A stretch of 64,000 bases of DNA from Macrotrachela quadricornifera (lineage: Eukaryota > Rotifera > Eurotatoria > Philodinida > Philodinidae). Positions 48,167 to 60,815 of this stretch are shown piece by piece (position 1 is the first letter of the stretch; each line of letters begins with the position of its first letter). The notes under the pieces are model-generated. The model had not been told where the DNA came from. It searched no databases and saw nothing but the letters and a program-made list of their open reading frames with translations. The DNA is taken from contig JAJEKB010021193.1 of assembly GCA_022393335.1 (NCBI GenBank), positions 1,790,636-1,854,635 on the forward strand. Reading direction: 5' to 3'. The position numbers were made by a program, and so were the translations under genes.

Positions 48167-49483
48167 TTCAAGAAAGAAGTTGAGAAGTTTTTCGTAAAAC
48201 AGGTTAAGTGTTTGGTTTCAGTGGAATTATAGATGATCGTTTATAAGGCATATTCTGTGGAATATATTTTGTTTCTGTTATAAAGGTTTAGGTACGCTAA
48301 TGGAATGAGCACAATTAATCGTGCCTTATCATTCGAGGGTAGATACAATAAATAATGCGCTATTCTATTATTCAGCTGAAAGCTGAGAAGAAAGAAAAAT
48401 TTATTTACACCATTTGAAAGATATAACTATTGTTAGAAAATAATGCTAGCATCGTGTTTATTATAGGTTTTGAGTTAATTTATGGACAAAGGTACATAGT
48501 ACAACAGTTTTGGTTTGGAAGAAAAATCATTTCCCATTGCAAGAAAAACTATTTCATTGAAGATTTAAGTCTATGCAAAATATCATACAATAGATTATAT
48601 TTGTATATGTATATATATTTTTTCTTTCTTTCCATTTGTCCTTGTTGAAGCATTTCTCTTTGAAAGAAAAATCATTTCACTCTACATTCAACTGTATGTG
48701 AAATATTATAGAATAGATTATATCTACATTCGTATATACCCAGGTCGAAGATTCCAGCCTCCGGAAACCAGTGGATCGTTTCCGGAACCGGCGGGAAATA
48801 TGACCGTATGCGGCCGGAATTTAACGAAAGTCACCGGATCAGGGAAGCAGTATTCCGGGCCGGAATGTCTTCGGATTTTTCCGGTGACTTCTGCCTAAAT
48901 TCCGGGCTTTGCCGGTGGAAAAACGGTCGGAAGTCATCGGAAACATTCGAAGATATTCCGGCCCGAAATACTGCTTCCCTGATCCGGTGATTTCCGTTAA
49001 ATTCCGGCCGGATCCGGCCCGTACGCTTCGATCTGGGTATATGTTTTTTGTCTTTCCATTTCTCATTGTTTTACCGTTTCTCTATGAAAGAAAAACCATT
49101 TCACTCTACATTCAACTGTATGTGAAATATTATAGAATAGATTATATCTACATACGTATATCTCTTTTTGTCTTTCCATTTCTCACTGTTGAACCGTTTT
49201 TCTTTGAAAGAAAAACTACTTCACTCTAAATTCAAGTACATGCAAAATGTCGTAGAAGAAATTATATATATATATTTTTTTTTCCTTCACTTGTCCTTGT
49301 TGAACCATTTCACTCTACATTCAAGTATCTGTGAAATATCATACAATAGATTATATGTGTATACGTATATATTTTTTTTTCTTTCCATTTCTCTTTAATA
49401 TGTATGATTTTTTGTGGGGTGAAGCATTTCTACATAAACGGGAACAATTTCCCCAACGACTGGGTACAATTGTCCACTGCTGC
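48167..49483. repeat. Left arm of a large inverted repeat
   Basis: Matches 57270-58075 in reverse complement: an outer unique-like part (around TTATCATTCGAGGGTAGATA and CAGCTGAAAGCTGAGAAG), then tandem ~120-bp units (CATTTCACTCTACATTCAA), then an inner part ending TGTCCACTGCTG. This arm has more tandem units and one extra insertion (48739-49037). Confidence 0.8.
48739..49037. mobile_element. GC-rich palindromic MITE
   Basis: 299 bp, ends CCCAGGTCGAAG and CTTCGATCTGGG, flanked by TA. The interior is a foldback rich in TTCCGGCC words and much more GC-rich than its surroundings. The opposite arm at about 57500 lacks it, giving the empty site. Confidence 0.8.
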
Positions 49484-49490
49484 ATTTTTC

Positions 49491-50327
49491 GCTATAAAAA
49501 TGTATTTTTGACACTATTGAAATAAAATGTGGTAATTAATTTTTTTTCTAATTCTGGCGATTCCATGACATCATCGTGAAATAGATTGAAAACTGATCAA
49601 GTTTTTCTAGAATTCAAAATTTAACCGCTCCTTTTAACTCATTATAACAGTTATACGTCCCAGAAAAAAGTTCAACAGCCTTCTTCATTTTCATTGTTTC
49701 TTTGTTAAGAAAATTGAGTTTTTCGATATTAGTAGCAAAGGAATGAAAAATGTTCCTGTATTTAGAGATTTTGACGTTGAAACTTCAAAGTCAAATAAAA
49801 TGAATGTAATATTCAGAATCAGCATGAAAAATTGGATCAAAAAACATATTTCATTGCAAAATATTTTCCATCAAAATTTCACCTCTATTCCTCTTCTCCT
49901 TCGACTTTCAACAATGTCATCTGTGCGATTCCTCACGCTAAGTTTTGATGGAAAATATTTTGCAATGAAATATGTTTTTTGATCCAATTTTTCATACTGA
50001 TTCTGAATATTATATTCATTTTATTCGACTTTGAAGTTTCAACATCAAAATCTCTAAATACAGGAACATTTTTCATTCCTTTGCTACTAATATCGAAAAA
50101 CTCAATTTTCTCAACAAAGAAGCAATGAAAATGAAGAAGGCTGCTGAACTTTTTTCTAGGACATATAACTGTTATAATGAGTTAAAAGGAGCGGTTAAAT
50201 TTTGAATTCTAGAAAAACTTGATCAGTTCTCAAGCTAGTTCATGATGATGTCATGCAATCACCAGAATTAGAAAAAAATTAATTACCACATTTTATTTCA
50301 ATAGTGTCAAAAATACATTTTTATAGC
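49491..50327. mobile_element. Nearly perfect 837-bp palindrome
   Basis: Arms from GCTATAAAAATGTATTTTTG to its complement, broken only by a ~70-base loop near 49885-49950. No coding capacity. It begins right at the inner end of the large inverted arm. Confidence 0.85.
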
Positions 50328-50915
50328 TAAAATAATGTAGTGAATTGGAAACAAAGTATCATCAAAGGTTCAAAGGTACCAAAAGAAATTTAGAATGTTG
50401 ATTTACCAGTTCAAAACAGTAAAAATAGCTATTTTTCAAATTATGATTGTTGAAAAAAATTTTTTTTTAATAAAATCGATACTAAAATTAAACAACTATT
50501 TTTCCTTAGGTGTAAAAATACGCTCTATCCAATCATGTATGAATATCGCGCAAAAACAATTTTATGGAAATTTTGAATTACGCATACCTTATTTGATTTT
50601 AATCTTTTTAAATCTATTTTGATCAATTAAAAAAAATTAAAATCAAATACAAACCCGCTTTTAAGGCTAAAAAACCTATTTACATCGTGGCATTTTAATC
50701 GAGTTTTAATCAAATTTCTACCAAAATTTTTTTTGCATCGTTACCTACCTAACGTTTACTTTTTTCTCGAGATGAGATATTAGCAATTAAAAATTCATTT
50801 GTCATTTTTTTTACCGTGATAAATAATTTTCTCTTTTTTTTAAATTGTAAGATGAAAGAAAAATCAATAGTTGTTCAAGGTTGATATTGCCTACCAGTAA
50901 TAAATAAATGATGTT

Positions 50916-51306
50916 GATCAACAAAAAAAAAAGAAAAAGAAACGAGTATAGAGATTGTTGCTGTAGTTTTATAATGCTGGTGAGTAAAGATGAAAAAAAA
51001 AGCGAAAAAAAGGTAAGGAGGACGTCGAATATTTACATATACTCTTTTCGTCATCTACACGTTGGCAAAAAAAATACTGAGTTTGTCTCTGTCATTCTCT
51101 TTACATTTGTCATAAACCATTGCTGGGAAAAAATAAAAAAATCTCCATAATAAAAACACGATGTCTGAATACAGAATTGAATTCAATAGTAAAAATATCC
51201 TGGTGTTTTTTTGTTTTTGTACCATAGAGAAAAAAACTAAGAGAAGAAAACACATAGTAGAGATATTTTTTTCATCTTAATAATTAATATTATAGAAAAA
51301 AAAAAC
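50916..51306. repeat. Duplicated upstream segment, paralogous to 26730-27108
   Basis: Immediate 5' flank of family copy 2 and homologous to the EXOG upstream flank. No EXOG remnant is visible on its left side here. It probably holds the promoter of copy 2. Confidence 0.7.
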
Positions 51307-52338
51307 ATGGCCAGCAACTCTCCAAGACAAAACAGTTATAATCATAACTTTCGTCCACAATCTGGATATAATTCTGGCATATCATATTGGAAACAAAACA
51401 GAGGCAGTTCTAATTGTGTATCAATATCTCAATCAAGAGAAAGTGATGATGAAACAACTGCTTATGCTGTCAATCTTCTATTGAAACCAGTTGAAATGGG
51501 TATTAAAGCAAAAAATAATGGATTTTATCAAGAATTCAAAGGTTTAGGGGCATTTAATCATTATTTTGGTCTATTAGCACCAACAAAAGGTTTGGGATAT
51601 ACACTTCCTGATATTTGGGATGGATATTTTCATATAACACTTGCTAAATTCTCCACTCGTCTAACATATTATCAGTTAAAAGAAGCGTTCAATAAATTCC
51701 AACCTTCCTTAGAAGGTTTACCTGATATTTCGAATACTATATTTCGAGCATCAACTATTAGAACCATTTCAGGTAAAAATCGTTCCGGAAGACGAAAAAA
51801 TATCCACTTTGTTGTATTACCTATTGATTTGACTGATATGACAAAAGCTTTATACGAAAAACTTCAACCATTAATTGAAGAAATTCGCCAACAAACAGAA
51901 CCAACTGATTGGAATCCAACATTACTTCGTGATCTTCATGTCACTGTACGAAAATATTCTAATATTAATTTTCATTTAGATAAAATTAAAATACAAAGTT
52001 TCCCCCTTGAATTTCAATGTTCTCATCTTGAAATTAGACAACCACGAGAACAAGCAACAAATCGATATAAAAAGGAAGGAAATAATACAGATCAGTGGTG
52101 GACTGGTGTGACTGAACAGGATGAAAAATGTTCAGGTTGTTCTGCACGTATTATGTCTGATGAATGGGAAGGTTTTTGCCTTGTATGTGGAAAATATGAG
52201 TCAATCATTCCAATTTGGTCAACAGATGGCAAAAATGCTTATCATTATTATCAAATACAACAAGAAGAATTTACACAAAATAATTATAATAATAATACAC
52301 TAAGTAGACAAATTCAACATGTAAATTTAAATGATTGA
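51307..52338 (+). CDS. 2H phosphoesterase-like / zinc-ribbon protein (family copy 2)
   Basis: Intronless, 343 residues. The Asn/Gln/Ser-rich N-terminus (1-45) probably is disordered. Core strand YAVNLLL (53-59), conserved FKGLGAFNHYF, then the two motifs HITL at 109-112 and HVTV at 211-214, so the 2H catalytic pattern is complete. DQWWTGVTE leads into a single zinc ribbon, C275/C278 and C291/C294, then KYESIIPIW and the family tail LSRQIQHVNLND. Between the motifs it differs from the other copies (ISGKNRSGRRKN instead of HSGD.RFGD). It sits in the loop of a large inverted repeat, with an upstream segment shared with EXOG. Likely an RNA-end or cyclic-phosphate phosphodiesterase by fold; this is inference. 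Confidence 0.75.
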   Translation: MASNSPRQNSYNHNFRPQSGYNSGISYWKQNRGSSNCVSISQSRESDDETTAYAVNLLLKPVEMGIKAKNNGFYQEFKGLGAFNHYFGLLAPTKGLGYTLPDIWDGYFHITLAKFSTRLTYYQLKEAFNKFQPSLEGLPDISNTIFRASTIRTISGKNRSGRRKNIHFVVLPIDLTDMTKALYEKLQPLIEEIRQQTEPTDWNPTLLRDLHVTVRKYSNINFHLDKIKIQSFPLEFQCSHLEIRQPREQATNRYKKEGNNTDQWWTGVTEQDEKCSGCSARIMSDEWEGFCLVCGKYESIIPIWSTDGKNAYHYYQIQQEEFTQNNYNNNTLSRQIQHVNLND

Positions 52339-52339
52339 A

Positions 52340-53369
52340 AAAAAATAAATAAATCGAATTTCTTTTCTTTTAGTGACGAAATATAACCATATCATATTTA
52401 TATATTATAGTTAAATAAAATGACTAACCAGCATACTGACGTTGCATTATTATATAGTACTTGATAAGAAGTTGAAAAAGATAGAAAACGTAATAGAAAG
52501 AATATCATCATTTTTCGTATTCATTCTTAATATTATGAATGAGTCAATATGACAATGATATTTTAGTAAAAACAAATGATAGCACTTATAGATAAGCATA
52601 ATTATATAAAAAAAAGCGAGAACTGGTATTTTAATATGAAAGACAATAATATATATTGATTGTTGTTTATTAATTGAAAGAGAATGTATTTTTTCCACAA
52701 ATAAGACTTTCAAAATATGTGAGTCGATTATAAAACATTTTTCTATTCTGACATGAAATCTTAACATCTAAATAATAGAAAAACAATGCAGTATATACAC
52801 TATGTTCGTCTACACTTGTGTTCGTTGCGTGTCATTATGTATATACATATATATCAAGGACGTCAAATTAAATGAGCTCGCGAAAAAGGGATATTTGAGT
52901 TCGGTGTGCTTAATTGGCTTTAAAACGAGAGAAATGAGCTTGGCTGTAATAAAATTGTATTTTTTTCATATAAATGAAAGTTTTGAGCTCGGAAAACAAT
53001 TGATACTCTGAAAAGAGAGCAATGAGCTTGGTAAAATATTTATGAAAATTAATTAATGATTTAATCAGTAGCAAAGTATATTCAATAAGAAAAAAAATAA
53101 TTCAATAACAAAAGGTGGCAGATGGGGTGAGGTGTATGAATCACAACCTAGCAACAGATTTAGTTGAAAATATACTGATCGGACATACATGCAGGTTTAT
53201 ATAGTCATTGGAGCATAAGAAGCCCATCAATTTATACGAATTGATCTGAAAAAAAAATTATTAATTTATACAAACGAGTGAATATGAGTAAAAATCTATT
53301 GTAATTTAGCACCTTTTGTTCTTGAACTATTTTTTTTCTTATTAAATATATTTGCTAGTAATAGAATCA
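52340..53369. other. AT-rich DNA, no gene seen
   Basis: Downstream of family copy 2. Only short unsupported frames. Repeated GAGCTTGGTAAAATATTTATGA-like words near 53025 and, inverted, near 53960-53985 suggest an older sequence interrupted by later insertions. Confidence 0.4.
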
Positions 53370-53373
53370 TTAA

Positions 53374-53947
53374 CTCTTTCACCGCAATGTTGCTCATCAG
53401 TGGGCGACACTTTACATTTTGTATCTTAATCTCTAAATGCGTTTTTATTAAAAAAAACAAGATATACCATAAGATGTAGCGTCGAAAGCTCTACAATTTC
53501 CATAGTAAGACTTATATTTAATTGTACAATTTTTGTTTTTAGAGAAACTATAACTCTGTGTGACTAGCCTTCGAAGTTGTGATCAGTTTTTCCTATATGA
53601 ATGTGAAATTTTATTCTTTTTATTTCAACCTTTTACCACCTAATATGTCTTTGTAAGGAAAAATGAAATATATTACAAGATGCAGCGTGTAGCGCTCTAC
53701 AATCTACATCGTAAAGCTTATTTCGAATGTGTAAAAACCTCGACAAAAAATACAATAGTCTCGAAGCAACCTCAAAAATTGGTTGCATACAATTTTGTGT
53801 TTTCTTGAAAAATAAAAGGTACACAATTGAAATAGGTGTTACGTGCAGATTGTAGAGCGCTTTACGCTGCATCTTGTAGTATTTTTTTTCTAATAAAACG
53901 TATTTAGAAACGTGATTTTCTGTGATAATCGAATCGTGGTGAAAGGG
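53374..53947. mobile_element. PiggyBac-type MITE, short relative of 39112-41826
   Basis: TTAA at 53370-53373, then CTCTTTCACCGCAATG; right end ATCGTGGTGAAAGGG, then TTGA (decayed TTAA). The interior matches the outer parts of the element at 39112-41826 (for example AGCTCTACAAT and CTGCATCTTGT words). 574 bp. Confidence 0.7.
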
Positions 53948-53999
53948 TTGATTAATCTTCATAAATATTTTACCAAGCTCATTTTTCTCTTTTCAGAGC

Positions 54000-54809
54000 A
54001 TCAATGAGCCTAATTCAACATTCGCTTGTTGGCCACGAACATGTATAAAAATGGCCATATATTGTCTCGTCTCTAAGAGCGGTCTCTTCACTTTTATCTC
54101 GCTCGCTGTTTTTCTCTTTGGCCTCGCTAGTAGAGAAGACGTTCAATTTTCACGTTATCTCTTCTCCTCCTCTTTGATATTTGTATTCCTTTAATCTTCT
54201 ATTTTCCGCTTCCAAAACGATGAATATCTAGAAAATGAAACAGTTATACAATATCAAGAATGATATTAAACATTTTTTTTGTAAAGTGATTGTAATTTAT
54301 CAACGAAAATTTTAGCAAATATATTAAATGATCTTTACATCAAACGTTTTATCAATGATGCTAATGTTTGGTCAACTGTTAAGGAGCAACTGACGATTTT
54401 CTACTTTCATATTTTGTCACTTAAAATCATTAAAAATAATTTACTATTTTTCTCTGTGCGTGCGTATTGATTTTTGTGACAAAATATTTATTTCGATAAA
54501 TTATGTTGATGAATAACAGTCGTTTAAAAAAAATGTTTAATATCATTCTTGACATCGTACAACTGTTTCATCTTCTAGATATTCGTTGTTTTGGAAGCGG
54601 AAAATAGAAGAAGATTAAAGGAATACAAATATCAAAGAGGAGGAGAAGAGATAACATGAAAATTGAACGTCTTCTCTACTAGCGAGGCCAAAGAGAAAAA
54701 CAGCGAGAGAGATAAAAGCGAAGAGGCCGCTCTTAGAGACGAGACAATATATGGTCATTTTTATACATGTTCGTGGCCAACAAGCGAATGTTGAATTAGG
54801 CTCATTGAT
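54000..54809. mobile_element. Foldback element with ~285-bp arms
   Basis: ATCAATGAGCCTAATTCAAC at the left returns complemented at the right. Arms are nearly identical over GGCCACGAACATGTATAAAA and the following text, with a ~250-bp loop. Confidence 0.85.
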
Positions 54810-57269
54810 AGTTTTCCATAATAATTTTTGTTATTCTATTTTATGTTGAGATTTGTATATAAACTCAAATGGTAAACATGAATACTTTAGCACAAAAATG
54901 CTCAGCACTAAATATTTGAGCATGTAAAAATATGAAGCCGATAGGAACCGTGGTGTAGTCAGAAATTTTTCACCATTGAATCGTTTCCTAACTAAACTAT
55001 TCCAAGAATTGAATAATAATGAGCAAATAGAAAACAATTGGACCACAATTTTTAAAAACTTGTTGTCATCATAAAAACGAATATTTACTGCAGAGAGACT
55101 CGTGACTCTCAAACTAAGAAGAGTTCTGAAGATTCTTAGCTCCAATCGTTACTGAAGTTGAAAATTACTGTGTAATATTCATTTCAAATAAAGAGACATA
55201 AATATCTTTTGATAGGAGCATGGTAGAAATATGTGGCGTTCACCATCGAAAAGTAAAGGTAACAATGCAATAAATCCTATCTTATCGAATTTTTGACACA
55301 GTTTTTGAATTTTTTCGATTTATTCAAAAAATATACGTTTTTAGATGGATCTATAGAATAAACTTCCACCACCACATAAAGAAGAACAAACTTTTTCTGC
55401 CAATAATTTTATCAAAAAGTTGCTTACCTTCTCGTAAGTAAATGCCTGTCATGCATTATAAACGGGTTCTAATAGTGTTCGACTAGCCCTGCTTTTCAGA
55501 TATTTGATCTATAGTTCTAATTGATATCTCAAGATTGAAAATCCATTGTAATGACTTCATGCTATAGATGAATTTCTATAACGTTCAAACCGAAACTCTC
55601 TGAAAAACATATCAGAAAGTCTTCAAGACATGATTTGATGCACTTTTTCTGTTTTTTTTCAAATGGTGAACTCCTACTTAGTCTCTTATGAATTTATTGA
55701 TAAGCTTCACTTTAGTGAAGCTTCGCTCGCATGCTTTGGTTAAAGCAGGTACATTACTGGACAAAACTCTTTCTCTTCTCTTTAATTTTGTGCTATCATA
55801 CGTTGTATCGATTTTATTACCGAGTAGATACATAACATGAGGGTTTTTATTTCGGTATAATTTATGCACCATATTGCAATAAACATTTCATGTCATATCT
55901 TTATTCGATAATTAATTTCATGCAAAGTATGACAAAATAGAAAGAAAGAGAAGAAGAACTTTTCTCCGAAAGTTATAAATTTTATTGTTCATAAAAACAG
56001 CAGAAATTTATGCATAATGAATGATGAACAGTCTCTACAACCATTATTTGATCAAAACATGAATGGAAATTAAAGAACAATGTTTTGAAGAAATGAAATG
56101 CACTATTTCTTCACAAATATCAGTCTAGGCTACATTCCACCAAATAGTTACGAATAATTATTCTTATTTACATTCTGTTTCATTTTTGATGCTAGTAAGA
56201 AGAATAGCTATCCTCAATAATTTTCTCCTGGTGAAAGCTTGAACCTTGCCCAGCCATCTCTTGACTCCACCATTAGTAGGCAATACCAAAAAGTCAATTG
56301 AAACTAACTTTACAATAAAACATTCAAATGAGTTAAAAGTTTGGATTTAGTGGCTTTAGATGGTGATCATTCGAGTGTTTAAAAAAAATAAAATTTTGAC
56401 GAATGCATCTATTTTATCATTAGTAAATCTTTTTCAAGCTTACAGATGTTTTCAATGCGGCTATAGTTTTCAGTAATTTCTGCATTATCCGAATTAAAGA
56501 CTGTAATATCATTGCAGTTACTCTTCATCCATGACTTATATTTTCAGAGCACTTTCACTTACATATTGAACCGGTTTTCTATTTATTAAGTCTCAAAAGT
56601 CTTGCCATTACTACGGTTATTAAAGTGTCTAACTAAATTACTACAGTGAATTCCATTCGATACGATTCTATGTACCCAGAAGAGTGGATAAATATGCATT
56701 TATCTCTTATTAGGGAACTTTAAGCGAACTGGTGAACGTTTTGACAAAAAAATACTATAAAGTTGCCATTCGACCAAACTATATCAAGATTTTTTAGCAT
56801 TGGGTAATAACTTTACAACTATTGAGCAATTGCCCTATGGTCCCAGGCTCGCTACACCACTATTAGGAACGTTTTTTCGTTGGCTACTTTTGTTTGGAAC
56901 AGTGTTCCTAATAAGAACACGCGAGTAATTTTTAAAAATATAATAACTCAGCTATCATATACCGAAAAATTCTGATACTTATAATTAAAGGTCTCGATTC
57001 ATGAATAGGCGTGCACCGAATCCAAACTCAAATACCAGCCGTTTGAATCTGAGTTTGAGTTTTAATTAAAGACTCATGCTTGATTAGCAATTCATGTGTT
57101 AATTTATGTTGATCACATACGTATATTATACATGCAAGTCTTTTCTCTGCTTATCTCCATATATAGAAGATATTATTTTCACATATAGATCGAAGTTGGA
57201 AAAAGACCTAGACTCATTAGACCAAACTTACCAAACCCCAATAGTTTGGGTTTGGATCATACCTATTCC
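54810..57269. other. No gene seen
   Basis: AT-rich, only short ORFs (54831-55145, 55678-55872) without recognisable motifs. Nothing else supported. Confidence 0.35.
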
Positions 57270-58075
57270 AGCAGTGGACAATTGCACCCAGTCGTTGGGG
57301 AAATTGTTCCCGTTTATGGAGCAATGCTTCACCCCACAAAAAATCATATATATTAAAGAGAAATGGAAAGAAAAAAATATATATGCGTATACACATATAA
57401 TCTATTGTATGATATTTCACGTATACTTGAATGTAGAGTGAAGTTTTTTTTTTCAAAGAGAGAGGCTTCAACAAGGACAAATGGAAAGACAAAAAAAATA
57501 TATACTTATGTAGATATAATCTATTCTATAATATTTCACATACAGTTGAATGTAGAGTGAAATGATTTTTCTTTCAAAGAGAAAAACTTCAACAAAGACA
57601 AATGGAAAGAAAGAAAAAATCTATATACATATACAAATATAATCCATTGTATGATATTTCGCATAGACTTGAACTTTCAACGAAATGGTTTTTCTTGCAA
57701 TGGGATATGATTCTTCTTCCAAACCGAAACTGTTGTACTATGTACCTTTGCCCACAAAGTAACTCAAATCATATAATAAATATGACGCTAGCATTATTTT
57801 CTAACAATAGTTACATCTTTCGAACGGAGTAAATAATTTTTTCTTCCTTCTTAGCTTTCAGCTGAATAATAGAGTAGGGCATTATTTATTGTACCTACCC
57901 TCGAATGATAAGGCACGATTAACTTTGCTCATCCCATTAGCATACCTAAACATATATAGCAGACACATAATATATTCCACAGAATATACCTTATAAACGA
58001 TCATCTATAATTCCACTAAAACCAAACACAACCTGTTTTACAAAAAAATTCTCAATTTCTTTCTTGAAATCTTCC
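57270..58075. repeat. Right arm of the large inverted repeat
   Basis: Reverse complement of 48167-49483. It starts CAGTGGACAATTGCACCC at the inner edge and ends near AAATCTTCCC, has fewer tandem units and lacks the GC-rich MITE. ORFs within it are repeat artefacts. Confidence 0.8.
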
Positions 58076-58080
58076 CAGCA

Positions 58081-58341
58081 GGTGCCGGGATTTATTCTTT
58101 TGGGATTTATTCGAATTTTTTAATAAATCCCCATACAGCTTTAAATAAATTCCACATAACTCTTATAGGGTGAGGGCAGAAACTAAGTGTGGATGAGGAC
58201 GAGTGCGGGGATAGAGGGCAAGAGTGAGGGTGCGCTGAAATACTAATAGTTATATAGTCTCAATAAATCTTTAGTAAATAAATAAATCCTAATAAATTCC
58301 GCAAAAGAAATAAATCCCAAAAAAATAAGTCCCGGTACGCC
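58081..58341. mobile_element. MITE abutting the right arm
   Basis: CCGGGATTTATTCTTTTGGG on the left is matched by the complement of CCCAAAAAAATAAGTCCCGG on the right. About 261 bp; target duplication not resolved. Confidence 0.6.
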
Positions 58342-58749
58342 CTCATCAATCAAAAGTCCGAGTTGAAATTTGAATTTTTTTTAGTATTCATTTTTATTTT
58401 ATGATGATATATTCTCTTGTTTTTAATATACTGTAGACTGATATGGATTAGCCATATGTCTATCATTATAACTCATTAGTGATTCTGTATCTATACTATT
58501 CATCTTACATTTTTATCTCCTTCTATATGTGCATAGTCACTATATAATTTCGAGAGAATTACTTTTACAATCACTATTACAAATTTGGTTTTTATTTTTA
58601 TATTACACTTTGTTTAACAGACTTTGTACATGGTACGTATACACGAGACTATGTGCTATCATATTCCGGGATAATTTTTTATACCATACTGTCTTTCTTA
58701 TAATATGACATAGAGTACATCTGATGGTCATGATCATAGTAGAGGAAGA

Positions 58750-59085
58750 CCAGTAGTGTAAAGCTTGAAAATTGAATTCAAGTATCCAACTATCATTTTA
58801 AGCTTTCAAGTATTTAAATATTCAATTATTTAACTATTCAAGTATCCAACTATCCAAGTAAACACGCATGTCCTCCTGTCGTCTTCTGCTGGACTTTACT
58901 CCTCCGCAAAAGATTGTGTCCTCACTTCAGCTGATCCTATTGGGTTTGGTTCCACCTTTCTCCAAAGGTTGCACTCTCACCCTCAGGTGCCCCTGTTGGG
59001 CTTGGCCCTATCGCCTCAAAGTTGAATACTTGAACAGTTGAAAACTTGAAATGATAGTTGAATTCAAGTTTCAAGTATTACATCT
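58750..59085. mobile_element. Foldback element with AAGTATTCAA-type words
   Basis: GAATTCAAGTATCCAACTAT on the left and ATAGTTGAATTCAAGTTTCA on the right are inverted. The interior is GC-richer (CCTCCTGTCGTCTTCTGC). Confidence 0.55.
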
Positions 59086-59884
59086 ATGTAGCATTCTTAA
59101 TATATTGATAGGAATTCAAATTTTGACCACACGTAGTATCCTTCTATCTTTAACTATTTAATTACTATATTAAGGAGTGAGAGGATATTGTTATCATACT
59201 GTTATGAATAATAATAAAACATTAGTAATAAATAAATTATTTTTTGAGAGATAACTTTTAACTCCAATCAATGCCTATTATATCAGTCGCAATACCAATA
59301 TCAATACCATTTAGTATTGACTTCCATCGATATAGATTAGGACCGCAACAGTTCTAGATCATGTGCTTAGATTCTTTGCAAGAAGGGTTTGATTAATCAG
59401 ATCAGTTCTTTGAACTCATCGAATACTCTTCATAATTTATTCTAAACAGCTTCCAATATCTTTTCGTCTCTACCTGCAGAAATTATCTGGGAGTTGTTGG
59501 TCCCTACTTGGGATGTCGCTTAGAGCTTGCTGGTTCCTACCTGAGCATTGTCTAGAGCTTATTGCATTCTTCATAGAGTATCATCCGGATTTTGCTGAAC
59601 CTGTCTGTATGTGTTATCTAGAATATGTTGGGATCTACCAAAGAATAGCATCTAGAACCTTTTGGATCTTACCTATCGTTGCTATCTACAACTTTGCCGA
59701 CTTTCATTGGTGATTGTACAACCAAAATCTCTAATAACAACGCATTCATGAAAATTGGTCTATGACTTTATGTAAGATAAAAGTTGATATTAATAAAAGT
59801 AATCTAATAGACTAAAATCGTTTTCAAAGACTTCATTTCTTACTGAGCGAAAGGTAAACTCTTTGGGCCTAAGATCTCGTGTTT

Positions 59885-60815
59885 CCCTCAGGTACTCGAA
59901 AAAACGTTTTTGTCATTTTTCTGTTTATAATTTTGACAGATCGATAGAAAAAAAGCATACTATTCACGAAAATCATGCTATATTTCTATATTAGTCAAAT
60001 AATAAGGGATATCTTTGGCATTTTTGAAAAACGAAAAAATCAGTTTTAGACCTAAAACGACATTAATATTCGTGCATGAATCGTCGGAATTAGGCTTCTT
60101 CGATACAGAATCTTTTTCTCTACCAGAATATATGAGAAGATTTCGGAGATACGATTCTTCTTGAAAAGTTATTCGGTGAATATCATCTTCAATCGATGTC
60201 ATACTATCATATGCAACGCTACTTTACGTCGGTGAATCAATGAGGTTTTTATGTACAAAGGATGATTTGACAAACTCTTTCCAATGAAACTACTTTCCAC
60301 ATTGTTTGTACTGATCTTGTACCGCTTGTATAGCCATTCTGGGCTAAGAGAAAGTGCCTATAATGATTACCTAAACGTTGGTTATCATCGTTATAAATAA
60401 TTTCACTGCAAAAGGCTCGTTGAGCTACCTTACATGCATAAAAAACCTCGTTGATTCACTGGTGTAACGCAACATTGCATATGATAGCGAGATTCCCATA
60501 TAGGGTGGTATTCACCGAGCAACTTTTCAAAAAGAATTCTATCACGAAAATCTTCTTATATATTTTGTAGAGAGAAAAATTCTACACCGAATAAATGTAA
60601 TACCAACGATCGTACGTCGGGTAATAACGATCCGTTAGACTAGAAGCTGATTTTTCAGCCTTTCAAAGATGTCAACATGTCGATTATTCCTCGATTGATA
60701 TAGAAGAAAAAATATGATATTCGTGATGAGTATGCTTTATTCCATCGATTTGTAAAGATCGTAATTGAAAAAGACAAAAATAGTTTTTGAGTACCTTGAG
60801 TATACTTCAGGCAAA
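59885..60815. mobile_element. Older, diverged foldback element
   Basis: Arms (about 59885-60266 and 60435-60815) share GAAAAGTTATTCGGTGAATA with the complement of TATTCACCGAGCAACTTTTC, and many other words. Divergence between the arms is greater than in the other foldbacks. Confidence 0.7.
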
